A DNA stretch of 64,000 nt. Origin: Tolypeutes matacus (taxonomy: Eukaryota; Chordata; Mammalia; Cingulata; Chlamyphoridae). Made by a program: the position numbers and the translations under genes. The notes beneath the pieces were generated by a model, which was not told the origin of the DNA, did not search any database, and saw nothing but the letters and a program-made list of their open reading frames with translations. Position 1 is the first letter of the stretch. The number at the start of each line of letters is the position of its first letter. The stretch covers positions 10,539,485 through 10,603,484 of the forward strand of contig JAKSZT010053881.1 in NCBI GenBank assembly GCA_026826555.1, written 5' to 3'. This document shows, one piece after another, positions 21,341 to 34,059 of the stretch.

Positions 21341-23024
21341 AAAATCCTTACAAACCTGCTTTAAAAAGGGGTAGGAAAGGTGATGTTTTCTCATCTGCAT
21401 GGCTTTTAACCTCTGTTTTCATTTGCTATTCTATGAATAAACAGAAAATCACAAACATAAAATTAATATAAGCTTCTGGCCAACCAAAATGGCAGTGTAA
21501 TATGCTCCAGGGTGCTGTTCCCCCACAGATTTTGAACAATAAAATGACAGAGCCATCTTCCTCAGCACTCTGGAAAACAGTTAAAAGGTTGCAGTAATTG
21601 AGTGAGGACCAAATCAAGAAAATGCAGTTTTAAAAAAGTAATAGGAGAAGCTTTTGGCACTTTTGCTGGCCTCTCTCCCAATGCAACCCTGTCCCCCCGG
21701 TACAGTGTGGAGCCAGCCTGTGCTCCTAATTTGGGTTCCTGGTCCTATTCCAGAGGCAGCTGAGTTACCCCTATGTGCATACTGAGGCATTTGTATGTTA
21801 GTGCCAATCTATCAGTCTATTGGGTGGCAATATGAAAGACTGAACCAGGACACTTGTCTCTGGCTCAAAATCCCAGAAATTGCACTGTAGGCAGAAGCAG
21901 ATTGCAGACAGTACAAACAGTTTAAGTATGAATTAAGTCAAAGTGGCCTGGGCCAAAGGATTACCCGCTTTAAGACAAACAATGGAGCACCCAGGATGGG
22001 AAGAAAGTCTGTTTCATATTGAGTATAAGGGGCATTTGGATTCCTGGAAATGGAGGAATTCCTGAGGCCACAAGCAAGCACAAGCCCAGGACAAAATACA
22101 GACTCAGAAAAGATGGAGAAGACCTTGCACTTCCATTTGACTCAGGGTAATCTTCTTGATTGGAGAGCTAAACTCTGAAGGAGGACACCAGCCAAAGCAG
22201 TGCCAGTTTGCAAAGACTGTGAAATGTGTTTTTTAAATTGTTTTGTTTTGTTTTAGCTCTTGGCACTCAATAAAATCCCTGTCATATCACTAGCTAGGTA
22301 CAAGCATAATAACAGCTCAGGGACTAAATCCCAGAGTTAACACTTTAAAATATTAAAATGTACAATGTGCAACAAAAGATAACAAGACAAAGAAAAGGAA
22401 TGATGGCCCATACAAAGGCACAAGATAAAAATCCAGAAAACATCAACAAAGAAGATCAGATACTTCTTTGTTGAAAGATCAGATACTTTATCCAGTATGT
22501 CCAAAGACTTAAAAAAAAGAGCCTCATTGTGCTCAGGGAGAAAAAAACTAAAGGATATCAGGAAAACCACAAATGAACAATGTAAGATTCTCAACAATTG
22601 AAGTTTTTCAGGCTGAGGAGCAGAAAGAAAAAAGAAGTTTTAAAAAGTGTACAGAGTCTAAGAGACCTATGGAACATCATCAAACATACAAATATATGCA
22701 TCATGGGAGTCTCAGAAGGAGTAGATATTCAAAGAACTAATGGCAGAAAACTTCCCAAATAACAAAATAAACGAATATTCACATTCAAGAAGACCAATGA
22801 ATCCCAAAAAGGATACCCTTGAAAAGAACCATGTCCACATATAAGCTTTCAAACTCCCAAATGCCAAGAACAAGGAGAAAGTTCTGAAAACTACAAGAGA
22901 AAAGCAACATGTCATATATAAAGGCATCCCAATAAGATTAAGTGATGATTTCTCTTCAGAAACCATGGAAAACAAGAAGGCAGTGGGACAAAATATTTAA
23001 AGTGCTGAAAGAAAACAATTGCCA

Positions 23025-23124
23025 GGGGTCGGATGTGGCTCAACTGGTTGGGCGTCCGTCTCCCGTATGGAGGGACCCGGGTTCGATCCCCGGGACTTCC
23101 CAGTAAAAAAAAAAAAAAAAAGAA
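23025..23124 (+). mobile_element. Minimal DAS-type SINE (tRNA-like unit plus poly(A))
   Basis: GGGGTCGGATGTGGCTCAAC..GGGTTCGATCCCCGGGAC..CCCAGT is followed directly by poly(A). The TSD AAGAAAACAATTGCCA is perfect (23,009-23,024; 23,125-23,140). The pol III boxes match the consensus closely, so this is a young copy. Confidence 0.95.
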
Positions 23125-23159
23125 AAGAAAACAATTGCCAACAAAGAATTTTATACTGG

Positions 23160-23340
23160 GAAGCGGCTGTGGCTCAATCAGTAGGGCTCCCGTTTACCAT
23201 ATGGGAGGCCCCGGTTCGGTTCCCGGGGCCTCCTGGTGAAGGCAAGCCTGCCCGCACAGCGTGGTTAGCTGACCCAGCGAGCACAAGCAGCAAGGGGGGG
23301 GATAAATGAATAAATAAATAAAATCTTAAAAAAAAAAAAA
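23160..23340 (+). mobile_element. DAS-type SINE with GC-rich body
   Basis: The head GAAGCGGCTGTGGCTCAATC..CGGTTCGGTTCCCGGGGCC is followed by a body TGGTTAGCTGACCCAGCGAG, CACAAGCAGCAAGG, AATAAATAAAATCTT and poly(A). The TSD is AATTTTATACTGG/AATTTATATTGG. It is about 95% identical to 41,496-41,680. Confidence 0.95.
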
Positions 23341-23640
23341 AATTTATATTGGTGAGACTGCCTTTCAAAAATGAGGGAGACATTAAGACAATCCTGGATA
23401 AACAAAAACCGAGGGAGTTTGTCACTACTAGATCTGCTCTACAGGCATTGCTAAACGTGGTTCTTCAGGCTGAAAGGAAAGAACACGATAGTGGATTGAA
23501 ATGGCATAAAAAAACAAAGACCTCTGTTAAAAGTAACCACATGAGTAATTATAAATGCTGATACTATTATATTGTGTTTTTTAGTGTACAACTCACTTCT
23601 TCTTAAAGATTCTAAAATAGAAATACATAAAAAGTAATGA

Positions 23641-23720
23641 TTGGGAAATGGATGTGGCTCAAGAGGTTCGGCGTCCGTCTACCATATGGAGAGACCGGGG
23701 TTTGATCCTTGGTACCTCCC

Positions 23721-23747
<27 letters not shown>
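23641..23747 (+). mobile_element. Minimal DAS-type SINE
   Basis: The ~80-bp tRNA-like unit GGATGTGGCTCAAGAGG..GGGTTTGATCCTTGG is followed by a ~25-base poly(A), with TSD AAAAAGTAATGA on both sides. Confidence 0.95.
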
Positions 23748-23756
<9 letters not shown>

Positions 23757-25604
23757 TGATAAAGCTATGGTTTTATACATACAGTGTGTATAAAGATATA
23801 ATTTGTAACAAGTACAACAAAAATTTCAGGGAACAGAGGGATACAAGAGCAGTGTATATATTTGTTTTGAAGTTAAATTGGTACAAATCAAATATGATCA
23901 TTATAGATTTATGACATTAAATTTAAGCCCCATGGTAACACAAAGAAAATATATGAAAAATATATACAGAGAGAAATAAGAAGGTACTCAAAATGGTACA
24001 ATAAAAAAATCAAATAATATGGAAGTAGGCATTAATAGAAGAATTGAGGTACAAAAATGTATAAGACTTACAAAGGCCAAATAAAATAGCAGAAGAAAGT
24101 TCTGCATTATCAGTAATTACTTTAAGGATAATTGGATTAAATTCTCCCCTCAAAATGAAAAGGTTGGCACAATGAATATAAAATCATGACCCAACTATAT
24201 GTTATTTACAAGAGACTCACCTTAAATACAAAGACATAAGTAAGTTGAAAGTGAAAGGATGGGGAAAAATATACCCACGCAAGTAGTAACCAAAGGAGAG
24301 CTGGAGTGATTATACTAATATCAGATGAAATAGACTTTAAGTAAAAAACAGTTACAAGGGCAAAGAAGGTCACTCCATACTGATAAAGGGATCAATAGGA
24401 AGACAAAACAATTATAAATGCACCTAATGGCAGAGCCCCAAAATATATGAAGCAAATATTAACAGATTTGAAGGGAGAAATTGTTCTACCTTAATAGTAC
24501 ACCACTTTCAATGATGCATAGAACATCTAGAAAGAAGGTCAATAAGGAAATAGAAGTCTGACTGGTACTCTAAATCAACTAGATGTAACAGACATATATA
24601 GAACACTTCACCACAAAACTGCAGAATACACATTCTTTTCAAGTGCACATGGATCATTATCCAGGATAGATCATATATTAGGTCACAAAACAAGTCTCAG
24701 TAAGTTAAAAAATATTGAAATCATATAATGTATCTTCTCTGATTGCAATGGAATGAAGCTAGAAATCAACAACAGAGGAAGAACTGGAAAATTCACAAAT
24801 ATGTGGAAATTAAACAACAAACTTTTAACAAACAATGGGCCAAAGAGAAAATCACAGGGGAAACTAAGAAATATCATGAGGTGAATGAAAATGAAAACAC
24901 AACATACCAAAACTTATGGGTTGCTGCAAAGGTAGTGCTGTGAGGAAATTTTCTAGCTCTAAATGTTTACATTAAAAAAGAAGAAAGAGCTAAAATTAGA
25001 GGTCTAACCTCCCAACTGAAGAATCTAGAAAAAGAACAAACTAAACCCAAAGCTAGCAGAAGGAAGGAAATAAAGATTATAGGGGAGATAAATGAAATAG
25101 AGGAAAAGAAGCAATAGAGAGTATCAATGAAACCAAAAGTTGGGTCTTTGAAAAGATCAGTAAAACCAACAAACTTTTAGCTATACTGACAAAGAAAAAA
25201 GACACAAATAACTAAAATCAGGAATAAAAGAGGGGGCATTACTACTCACCCCACAGAAATAGAAAGGATTATAAAAGGATACTATGAACAACTGTATGAC
25301 AGCAAATTGGATAACCCAGATGAAATGGACAAATTCTTAGAAACATGGAAACTACCTAAACCGATACAAGAAGAAAGATAAAATATAAACAGAACAATAA
25401 TTAGTAAAGAAATTAAATCAGTAATCAAAAGCATCCTAAAAACAAAAAACCCAGGACCACATGGCTTCACAGGGGAATTTTACCAAATATTCCAAGAATA
25501 ACATCATTCCTGCTCAAAGTTGAAGAGGAGGGAACTCTTTCTCATTCATTCTACGAGGCCAACATCATCTCCATATCAAAGCCAGACAAAAGATACCATA
25601 AGAG

Positions 25605-25700
25605 GGGGGTCGGATGTGGTTCAACTGGTTGGGTGTCCGACTCCCACATGGAGGGACGTGGGTTCGATCCCCGGGACCTCCCGGTAAAAAAAAAAAAAAA
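25605..25700 (+). mobile_element. Minimal DAS-type SINE
   Basis: GGGGGTCGGATGTGGTTCAAC..GGGTTCGATCCCCGGGACCT plus poly(A). The 16-bp TSD AAAGATACCATAAGAG is perfect (25,589-25,604; 25,701-25,716). Confidence 0.95.
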
Positions 25701-26867
25701 AAAGATACCATAAGAGAAGAATATTGCAGACCAATATCTCTTATGAATGTAGATGAAAAAGGCCTCAACAAAAGACAAACAGAAGAATCCAACAGCACAT
25801 TAATAGTATTATACCCCATGATCAAGTGGGATTATCGCAGGTATGCAAGGGTGGTTCAATATAAGAAAATCAAATAATGTACTATATCACATTAATAGAA
25901 TAAGGACTAAAACCATGCCATCATCTCAATTGACACAAACAAGGCATTTGATAAAATCCAGCATCCCTTCTTGATAAAAACACTCAGAAAACTAGGAATA
26001 GAATGAAACTTCCTCAACCAGATACAGCCCATTTATGAAAAACCCACAACTGACATCATACCCAATGTGAAAGACTGAAAGATTTCCCCTCTCAGATCAG
26101 GAATAAGACAAGGAATGGCTGTTGTCACCACTGTTGCTCAACATCATACTGGAAGTTCTAGCTAGAGCAATTGAGCAAGAAAAAGATATAAAAGGCATTC
26201 TAATTTGGAAATGAAGTAAAACTTTCCCTATTTGTATGAGATATGATTCTATATATAGAAAATCCTGAAAAATCTACAACAAAATTACTAGAAAACAAAT
26301 TTTAACAATGTGGTGATACAAGATCAACATGGAAAAATCAGTCTTGTTTCCAAACACTAGTAATAAACAATCTGAAGAGGAAGTCAAGAAAAAAATTCCA
26401 TTTTAAGTAGCAATTAAAAGAATAAAAAACTAGGAATAAATTTAACAAAGAGGTAAAGGACTTGTACATGGAAAACTACAAACTATAGTTAAAAGAAATC
26501 AAGGACCTAAATAAATAGAAGGACATTCCATGTTCATGTAATGGAAGACTAAATATTGTTAAGATGTCAATTCTACCCATAGTGATTTATAGAATCAATG
26601 CAGTCCAAATCCAATTTCCAACAGCCTCTTTGGAGATATGGAAAAACCAATCATCAAATTTATATGGAAGGTTAAGTGGCTGCAAATAGCCAAAACATCT
26701 TGAAAAAGGAAAGAAGCTGGACGGCTCACACTTCCCAATTATAAAACTTATTACAAAGCTACAGTAATCAAAACAGCATGGTACTGGCACAAAGACAGAC
26801 ATATAAACAATGAAATTGAATTGAGAGTTCAGAAATAAACCCTCACATATATGACCAATTGATTTTT

Positions 26868-27100
26868 TTCTTTTTAGGAGGTACCAGAGATTGAGCCCAG
26901 GATGTTGTACATGAGAAGCAGACACACACCACTGAGCTACATCCACTCCCCAATGAGAGTTGGTTTTTTCTTTTGTTTTGTTTTGTTTGTTTTAAGGAGG
27001 TACCAGGGATCGAAACCAGGACCTCATACATGGGAAGCAGGTGCTAAATCTCTTGAGCTACATCTGGTTTCTCTTTAGAACATATAAATCTTTCACCTTT
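26868..27100 (-). mobile_element. Dimeric DAS-type SINE, minus
   Basis: Two minus-strand tRNA-like heads (26,880-26,952 and 26,995-27,068) are separated by a T/G-rich linker (TTTTGTTTTGTTTTG). The imperfect TSD ACCAATTGATTTTT/ACCAGATGACTTTT brackets it in the ORF2 3' region. Confidence 0.8.
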
Positions 27101-27648
27101 TACCAGATGACTTTTGACAAGCATGTCCAGTCCACTCAATGGGGAAAGAATAGTGTTTTCCACAAATGGTGCTAGGAAAACTGGATATCATATGCAAAAT
27201 AATGAAGGTGGACCCCTACCTTCACACCATATACAAAAATTAACTCAAATTGGATCAAAGTCCAAAATATAAGAACTATAACTATAAAACTCCTGGAAGA
27301 AACCATAGTGAAGCATCTTCAGGATCTTGTGTTACGCAATGGTTTCTTAGACTGTACACCAAACTCATGAGCAACAGAAGAAAAAATAGATAAATGGGAC
27401 CTCATCAAAATTAAAACCCTTTGGGCATCAAAGAACTTTATCATGAATTTTAAAATACAACTTATACAATGGGATAAACTATTTATAAACCAAGTATCTG
27501 ATAAGGGTTTAATATCCAGAATATATAAAGAAATCCTATAACTCATTAAGAAAAAGACAAACAAATTGAAAAAAGGACTTAAGTCTTGAATTGACATTTC
27601 TCCAAAGAATATATATAAATGGCCAATAAACATATAAAAAGATGCTCA

Positions 27649-29238
27649 TTATATAAAGTGATCATACAATTCAACAATAAAAAGACAAGCAACCCAATTT
27701 AAAAATGGGCAAAAGACTTGAACAGACATTTTTGCAAAGAAGAAATACAAATGGCCAAAAAGCACATGAAAAGAATGGTCAACATCACTAGCTATTAGGG
27801 TAATACAGATCAAAACTACAATGAGATATTATTTCACACCTTACTGAATGGCCAGTATTAAAAAGGCAGAAAACTACAAGTGCTGGAGAGGATGTGAAGA
27901 AATGGGAACACTCCTTCACTGTTGGTGGGAATGTAAAATGGTGCAGCCTCTGTGGAAGACACTTTGGCAGTCCCCAGGAAGCTAAATATAGAACTGCTGT
28001 ATGATTTGGCAATCCTGCTACTAGGAACATATTCAGAAAAATTGAAAGCAAGGACACGAACAGACATTTGCACACCGATGTTCACAGTGGCATTATATAC
28101 AACTGCTAAAAGATGGAAACAACATTAATGTCCATCAACCAGTGAATGGATAAACAAAATATGGCATATACCTACAATGGAATACTATTCATCTATAAGA
28201 AGAAATGAACTTGGGATGTATAAAACATGGATGAACCTTGAAAACATTATGTTGAATGAAATGAGCCAGACACAAGAAGATAACTGTTGTATTGTCTCAC
28301 TAATGTGAACTAAATATGATGAGTAAACTCACGGGGTTAAACTATATTTTACTAGGAGGTAGAATGTGGGTTGAGACAGGGGAACTGATGCTGAATGTGT
28401 GTAGAATTCTTAATAAGGAAGATTGTAAATGTGAGGAAATGGACAGAGTTGACGATAACACATTATAGTGAGTATAACTAGCACTGCTAATTTATTAATG
28501 TGATTGTGACTGAAAGGGATAGTTCAGTGAGGTTAATGTCAATTGAAAGAAAGCTAGAGGATAATCTAGGGACTGTATAACATAGTGATTTCCGTGGCAG
28601 ATGATGGTTGTGGTTTGTAGTGTAAATGCAAGAATGTTCCTTTATTACAAGGTGTTAAGAATATGGAGATATATGGAAGAATACAACTAATGTAATGTAT
28701 AGACTGTAGTTAACAGTAATATTGTAATATTTTTACAGTATTTTCAAAGAAGGTACTCTCTCAATGCTAAGGGTCAATAATGGGGGTGTATAAGGAGCTA
28801 TGGGATTTTTCCTTTTGTACTAATTAAAACATTCTGAAATGGACTGAGTGGATGACAGCACAACTCTGTGATGAAACTGAAAACCACTGAGTGTACACTT
28901 TGGATGGACTGTACGAGGCTGGGGACCATATAACACCGTAAACCCTGTGGTGAATGATGGACTATGGTTAACAGTGCAAATATGAGAACACTCTCTCATG
29001 ACCTATAAAAAAATACAATACTAAGATATGGTATTAATAATAGGATAATTTGTGGGAAAAAATACACCAAATATAAGCTATGGGCTATGGATAGCAGTAA
29101 TATTATGATGATGTTCTTTCATCATTTGTAACAAATGTGTCACAACAATGTAAGGTGTTGGTGGTGGGGCGATGTTTGGGAATCTCATATGGTATGTATG
29201 ATTGTTTTGTTAACTCACAACTTCTCAAAAAAAAAAAA
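27649..29238 (+). mobile_element. Younger 5'-truncated L1 inside the older L1
   Basis: The TSD AAAAAGATGCTCA stands at 27,636-27,648 and again just after the A-run (29,234-29,246). The insert contains the ORF2 C-terminal region and the full ~0.9-kb lineage-type 3' UTR (GGACTGTATAACATAGTG, GACAGCACAACTCTGTGATG, CACAACTTCTC) and ends in A12. Confidence 0.9.
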
Positions 29239-30027
29239 GATGCTCAACATCTTTATCCATTAGGGAAATGCAAATCAAAACCACAATAAAATATCATTTT
29301 ATACCCACCAGAATTTTCCATTTTAAAAAATGGAAAATAAGTGTTTGAGAGGATGTGGAAAAATAGGAACACTTTAATGTAAAATGGTGTAGCTACTGAG
29401 AAAAACAGTTTGGCCATTTCTCAGAAAGTAAGTGTAGAATTACCATATGACCCAGCATTCCCACTTCAGGTATATACCCAAATGAATTGAAAACAGGGAC
29501 TTAAACAGATATTTGCCCACTGGTGTTCATAGTGGCATTGTTTACAATTGCCAAAAGATGGAAGCAACCCAGGTATCCATCAACAGATAAATGGATAAAG
29601 AAAATGTGGTATATCTACACAGTGGAATATTATTCAGCTGCAAAAATCACAAAGCTCTGATACATGAAACAATATGGATGAACCTTGTAGACATTATGTT
29701 GAATGAAATAAGCCAAACACAAAAGGAGAAATATTTGTGATCTCACTAATATAAAATAATTAGAATAAGGAAATTCATAAAGTCAGAAACTAGAATACAG
29801 GTTACCAGGGGCTGAAGTGGAGATTGAGAATGGGGAAGTAATGCTTAATTGGTACAGAGTTCCTATTTGGGTAATTAAAACGTTTTGATAAAAGATGGTG
29901 GGGATGCTAGCACAGCATTGTGAATGTAATCAACACAACCAAATAATATATTTGAACGTGGTTAAAAGGGAGAAATTTTAGGTTGTATATTTGTTACCTG
30001 AATAAAACAGACAAACAAACAAACAAC

Positions 30028-30257
30028 CCAGAGGACTGCATAACATAAACAGTGAATCCAAATGTAAAGTATGGACTATAGTTAAGAGTGTAATTATAAT
30101 AATATTGTTTCATCACTTGTAACACAGGTATCACACTAATGCAAAGTGTTAATAATAAGGAAAACTGTGCATGGGGGCGTGTATTGGAACTATATATTTT
30201 TTGCATGAGTTTTCTGTAAACCTACAACTTCTCTAATAAAAATTTTAAAAATAATAT
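30028..30257 (+). mobile_element. L1 3' UTR tail
   Basis: GGACTGCATAACATAAACAGTG, GTATGGACTATAGTTAAG, AACCTACAACTTCTCTAATAAAAATTTTAAAA. Confidence 0.75.
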
Positions 30258-30379
30258 GTACAGAGATGTCAAAATTGCACAAAGTTTTTCAATTGTCTTC
30301 GTTTTTTTACTTTATTAGACACGGTCTAAAATTTTCCATACTATACAGTTTAACACTTCATTATATATTGTTTTGTTTT

Positions 30380-30540
30380 CAACTTGTTTCATTTGTTTGT
30401 CTTGTGCATTTAACTAAGATGGAAGTTCTTTGTCAACAGGAAACATGGCCTATATTTTACTTATTATTTTTAAAAATCGTATAGCACCTGACACAATGTT
30501 AGGTACTTTATACATAGTATCTAATGGTTTGAATGTATGA
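30380..30540 (+). mobile_element. Probable L2 3'-end remnant
   Basis: TTCTTTGTCAACAGGAAACATG..TATAGCACCTGACACAATG..GGTACTTTATACATAGTA corresponds to the order of L2 3' ends. Worn. Confidence 0.4.
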
Positions 30541-30571
30541 ATACCTTAATTTTCATAATAAATGTGTTTTT

Positions 30572-30658
30572 GTTTTAACCGGGAGGTCCCGGGGATCGAA
30601 CCCGGGTCCCTCCATATGGGAGACGGACGCCCAACCATTTGAGCCACATCCGACCCCC
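30572..30658 (-). mobile_element. Minimal DAS-type SINE, minus
   Basis: GGGATCGAACCC (box B complement) and GAGCCACATCCGACCCCC (head complement). The TSD is AATAAATGTGTTTTT/AATAGATGTGTTTTT. The poly(A) is short (TTTTAA). Confidence 0.95.
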
Positions 30659-31019
30659 AATAGATGTGTTTTTGAGGCCGTCATAAGCCATCTTTAAAAT
30701 TCACTAGGGGAGCTAAATATTTAAGGGAATTCAATAGTGAATCCATTTTAAAGAAGTCAAGAAGTACCCTGAAATTTATCCTGTTGTAAATCTGCATTTT
30801 TACATTGGTTTGGCTTAAAAGCAGGATGCAACTGTGTATTGTTGGTTGAATAAAAATCCATTTTTATATCTTGTGTAAGGTTAAGAAAAAAAAAAAAAGC
30901 TTACTCATGTTCTGCCCTTTCTCCTTGCTGTAGTTTACAAACCAAACCGGGAGACAAGAGAGGCTTGGTAGTGATGTGGTCAAGGAGCTGCCCAAGGAGA
31001 CAGGGATTTGATATTCCAG

Positions 31020-31110
31020 TGCACCCCCCATCACTCACTAGCTAGGCAAACCACCTGAACTTCCTGGGCTCAGTGCCCTCATCCATATAAAGACAGAGTT
31101 GAATGCGATG
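31020..31110 (+). mobile_element. MIR fragment
   Basis: TCACTCACTAGCTAGGCAAACCACCTGAAC..CTCAGTGCCCTCATCC matches the MIR core. Confidence 0.6.
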
Positions 31111-31189
31111 AGCTCTCTCAAAAACAACATGGGGGGGAAGGTAGACAATAGAAGAGCCTGCACAGTCTGTCCCACCAGACCATGACACT

Positions 31190-31470
31190 TACAGCACCTA
31201 TATTATTTATACTTAGATGCCAATGACGTTGAAACAGTTGGCAAGGATATGGTCATTGTCCACAAAGCATTTAATATTACCTTGGTCTTCCCGGTTATCC
31301 TGGGCACTATAAATATAAGGGCAGGTGTTCCAGTTTCAAAGAGCAAGGATGTTAAGGGATTAGTAGATGGCCTGGCAGTTGTTGAACCTAAACTTTTATT
31401 TCTCTCCAAACTAATTTATCGAAAACATTCAGATGTTAGTTGTTTTTTTTTTTTTTGTTTTGTTTTTTAA
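31190..31470. other. Segment open on both strands; possible exon or ancient element, not recognised
   Basis: From about 31,190 the plus strand is open to about 31,470 (NDVETVGKDMVIVHKAFNIT.. is readable upstream of the first ATG), preceded by a splice-acceptor-like TTATTTATACTTAG at 31,204-31,217. The minus strand is also open for 68 codons (31,203-31,409). I do not recognise either peptide. It may be an exon remnant or an exapted old repeat. Confidence 0.25.
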
Positions 31471-31479
31471 TAATTATAA

Positions 31480-32600
31480 ACATTCAAAGAGCATAAGATT
31501 ATTCAGATATTTCTTTTTTTTCTACCACGGGACTCTATGGTTCATTTAGCTTTAGAATCTATCATAGGTAAAGAGGTTTGGGGGCCCACCTGGGAGGGGT
31601 TTATGAGCTGTAAATTGAGTGCACTGAGAGCAATTAGGCATTTAAATTAGAGCAATGTGTAAATTTAACAGCTGGTAAGTGTTGTCAATTACAAGCTACA
31701 GACCACCTGGCAGAATCTGCATACAAACTGAAAAATAGATTGAATGGTGGAGAGTAGAATCTGAATTTGGTAATTTGAAGCATAAATTCATATTGCACAT
31801 ATACCTGCAGTACCGTTAAGATTAGTCTAGAAGTATAGCATCTCCTTCAGGAATGCTTGACTGGACAAAGATTCGTTAGGCTTTTTAAAATGTGCTTAAA
31901 ATACAATTTAATAACTCTCACAGTAAATAGCTTGGGATTGTTTCAAGAGACTCTGACCTTGAAGACTGATGTGTATTTATCTTATAATCATTTTTTGGTG
32001 CTAAAAAAGAATGGTTGTAATGCAGACCTAGAAGCTTTCATTTACACACATGGTATTTATGAAATTTATTAAAGCAGTATTTTTCACCATGTTCCCAGGA
32101 TCCTCCTCAGGAGTTTCCATGGAGGGGGAGAAGTGGGTTCCTCTTATATTAGTCTCCCAGTCTTCTATCAGTTACCAACTTCTCAGTTAAAAATACATTT
32201 TTAAATCCTCAGTTAAAAATATGTTTCTAAAGTGTTGATTATTGTTGAAGGGAAAAAGATCGAGGGATTTGGCTTTATGTTTTATTTGACCTGCACTTAT
32301 TATTCCTCTTTTTCTAATCAAAATTAACCTATCTTGGATCTGTCACTCTCTGGATTTTTTTTAAGGTAGCAGATTTGGTAATTTCTGATAAGTCAGGAGA
32401 CATAAATCATGGAAAGAAGTCTAATGTTCTATTAGTTGAAAAAGGGAATGTTTTGAAAAGTTTAGAACTTTATAAGCTCTTTAGGTCTACTATAGTTTCT
32501 TTGGTTCCTTTCTTAGACATTCTTACCTTTGTCTTAGAAAAGACAAGATCCTGAAACTTAAGATTCTCTCGAGTATTCATGATCTCAGTCCCTCATGCAT
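31480..32600. other. Repeat-poor stretch
   Basis: No repeat family is recognised. 31,560-31,760 is unusual for this window in having balanced composition and several homeobox-like AATTA/TAATT words (for example GCAATTAGGCATTTAAATTAG). Confidence 0.3.
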
Positions 32601-32769
32601 TCAATGAGCTCATTCAACAAACATTTACTAAACACTCACTGTATACAAGGCACAGTGCCAGGAGTTAATGATACAGTGATGAAAAGACCATTCCTGGCCC
32701 TGAAAGAAGCCACGTGGTCAAATGGGAGAGACAGGAACATAGAAATAACCCCAACATAACAATAACAGT

Positions 32770-32930
32770 CCCAATATCTTGAGCACTTTCTCAAGGTCAG
32801 GCACTTTATGAGGTAATTTACATACGATATGATTGTTAATCCTACCACCACCCTTAAGAAGCAGATGTATAGCTCCCATTTGTAGATGAGGAGGCTGAGG
32901 CTCAGAGAGTAAACTTTCCATTCTCTAACT
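32770..32930 (-). mobile_element. MIR remnant, minus
   Basis: GCACTTTATGAGGTAATTTACAT, TTAATCCTACCACC and GATGAGGAGGCTGAGGCTCAGAGAG match the MIR reverse complement. An L2-like fragment precedes it at 32,610-32,740. Confidence 0.7.
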
Positions 32931-33017
32931 CTCCTTTGTACATTTATTCCTCTGCTTGAAATTTTTTACCCCCCTTTCTCATTTAATTCCTGTTTGTCTT
33001 TCAAAAAACCTTCTCCA

Positions 33018-33390
33018 GGGGGAGCGGATGTGGCGCAAGCAGTTGGGCGCCCACCTCCCACATGGGGAGGGGTCCTGGGTTTGGTTCCTGGTGCCTCCTA
33101 AAGAAGATGAGCAGGCACAATGAGTGGACACAACAAGCAGACACAATGAGCAGAGCATCCAACAAGCAGACACAATGAGCAGGGAACGGATGTGGCTCAA
33201 ATGGTTGGGTGACTGCCTCCCACAAGGAAAGTCCAGATTCGGATTCCTAAAGAAGACAAGCAGACAACAAGCAGACACTACGAGCAGACAATGAGTGGAC
33301 ACAAGGAGCAGACAATGAGCACAAACAGCGAGTGCAAGCAGTGAGTAGAAACCACAAGCAGACAGATGATGGAGCCATCTTGGGGGGTGG
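33018..33390 (+). mobile_element. Dimeric SINE with GAGCAGACAA-type tail, inside an L2
   Basis: Head 1 is GGGGGAGCGGATGTGGCGCAAG..GGGTTTGGTTCC and head 2 is near 33,180 (GGGAACGGATGTGGCTCAAATGG). Each is followed by irregular ACAA/GAGCAGACAA repeats. An L2 3' end is split around it (to 33,017 and from about 33,391 to 33,620, GGGCAACTTTGTCACC..TGCTCAATAAAAGC). Diverged. Confidence 0.8.
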
Positions 33391-34059
33391 GAGAAGCATT
33401 CTTTGACCCAGTGAAGATTCAGTGCCTTGCCTAGTGCTCCCTGTACAAATGTTTAGCAGTGCACTTGTCTCTATAAATTTCAATGTCCTGTGTGTCTGAA
33501 TTCTCAACTAGATTGCATTAAGATTGTAATCTTTCAGAGTGAGGGCAACTTTGTCACCTTTGTATCCCCGGAACATAGCTCAGTCTCTTTCATATAGTAC
33601 ATGCTCAATAAAAGCTATTTGATTCAATGGAACATGACAGAGCAGGAGTTGACCCCAATCTGCCTGGCATTTTTCACTCTGTTAATTTGCCTCCCAGTCT
33701 GAGGAGATAAGTGCAATTGTAGAAATGTATACAAAATATGGGCACACAGAGGAAAGTCATGGTGGGGTTTACAGGAAAGGTGACATTTGAGATGGGTCTT
33801 AAAAAATATGTAGTATTGTCAAGTTGAGAAGCACTGAGAGCATTCCAGCTGGAGAAACAGCTCACAAAGTGGCATGAAAGAACAAGATGCATTTGATCTG
33901 TGAGAGGTGATGAGTAATTCCATACTGATAAGGCTGGAGCTGAAAGTAGATGGGACTGGAAAGCTAGGGCATGTCAGAATGTGAGGGACCGTGTATGCTA
34001 TTGAAAGTAAAGAGTTTGGGTACTGGAAAACCACTGATGGATTTTTAAACCGAGAAAGC

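Larger units (their letters stand above)
21470..30027 (+). mobile_element. Long, broken L1 (5' UTR-like to 3' tail) with six insertions
   Basis: It begins with GGCCAACCAAAATGGCAGTG, a YY1-like AAAATGGC near the 5' end as in L1 promoters. A non-coding 5' part follows to about 22,340, then ORF1-type sequence (22,345-23,575) and ORF2 from the endonuclease region (about 23,930) through RT (about 25,080-26,400) to the ORF2 end near 29,760, and a 3' tail ending at CAAACAAACAAACAA. All frames are interrupted. Insertions: SINEs at 23,025, 23,160, 23,641, 25,605 and 26,868, and a younger L1 at 27,649-29,238. Without these it would be about 6.3 kb, near full length. Confidence 0.8.

Noticed and set aside
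23025..23100. tRNA gene
   Set aside because: Box A and B are present, but the unit is a repeated SINE head with poly(A) and TSDs, and the cloverleaf is not maintained.
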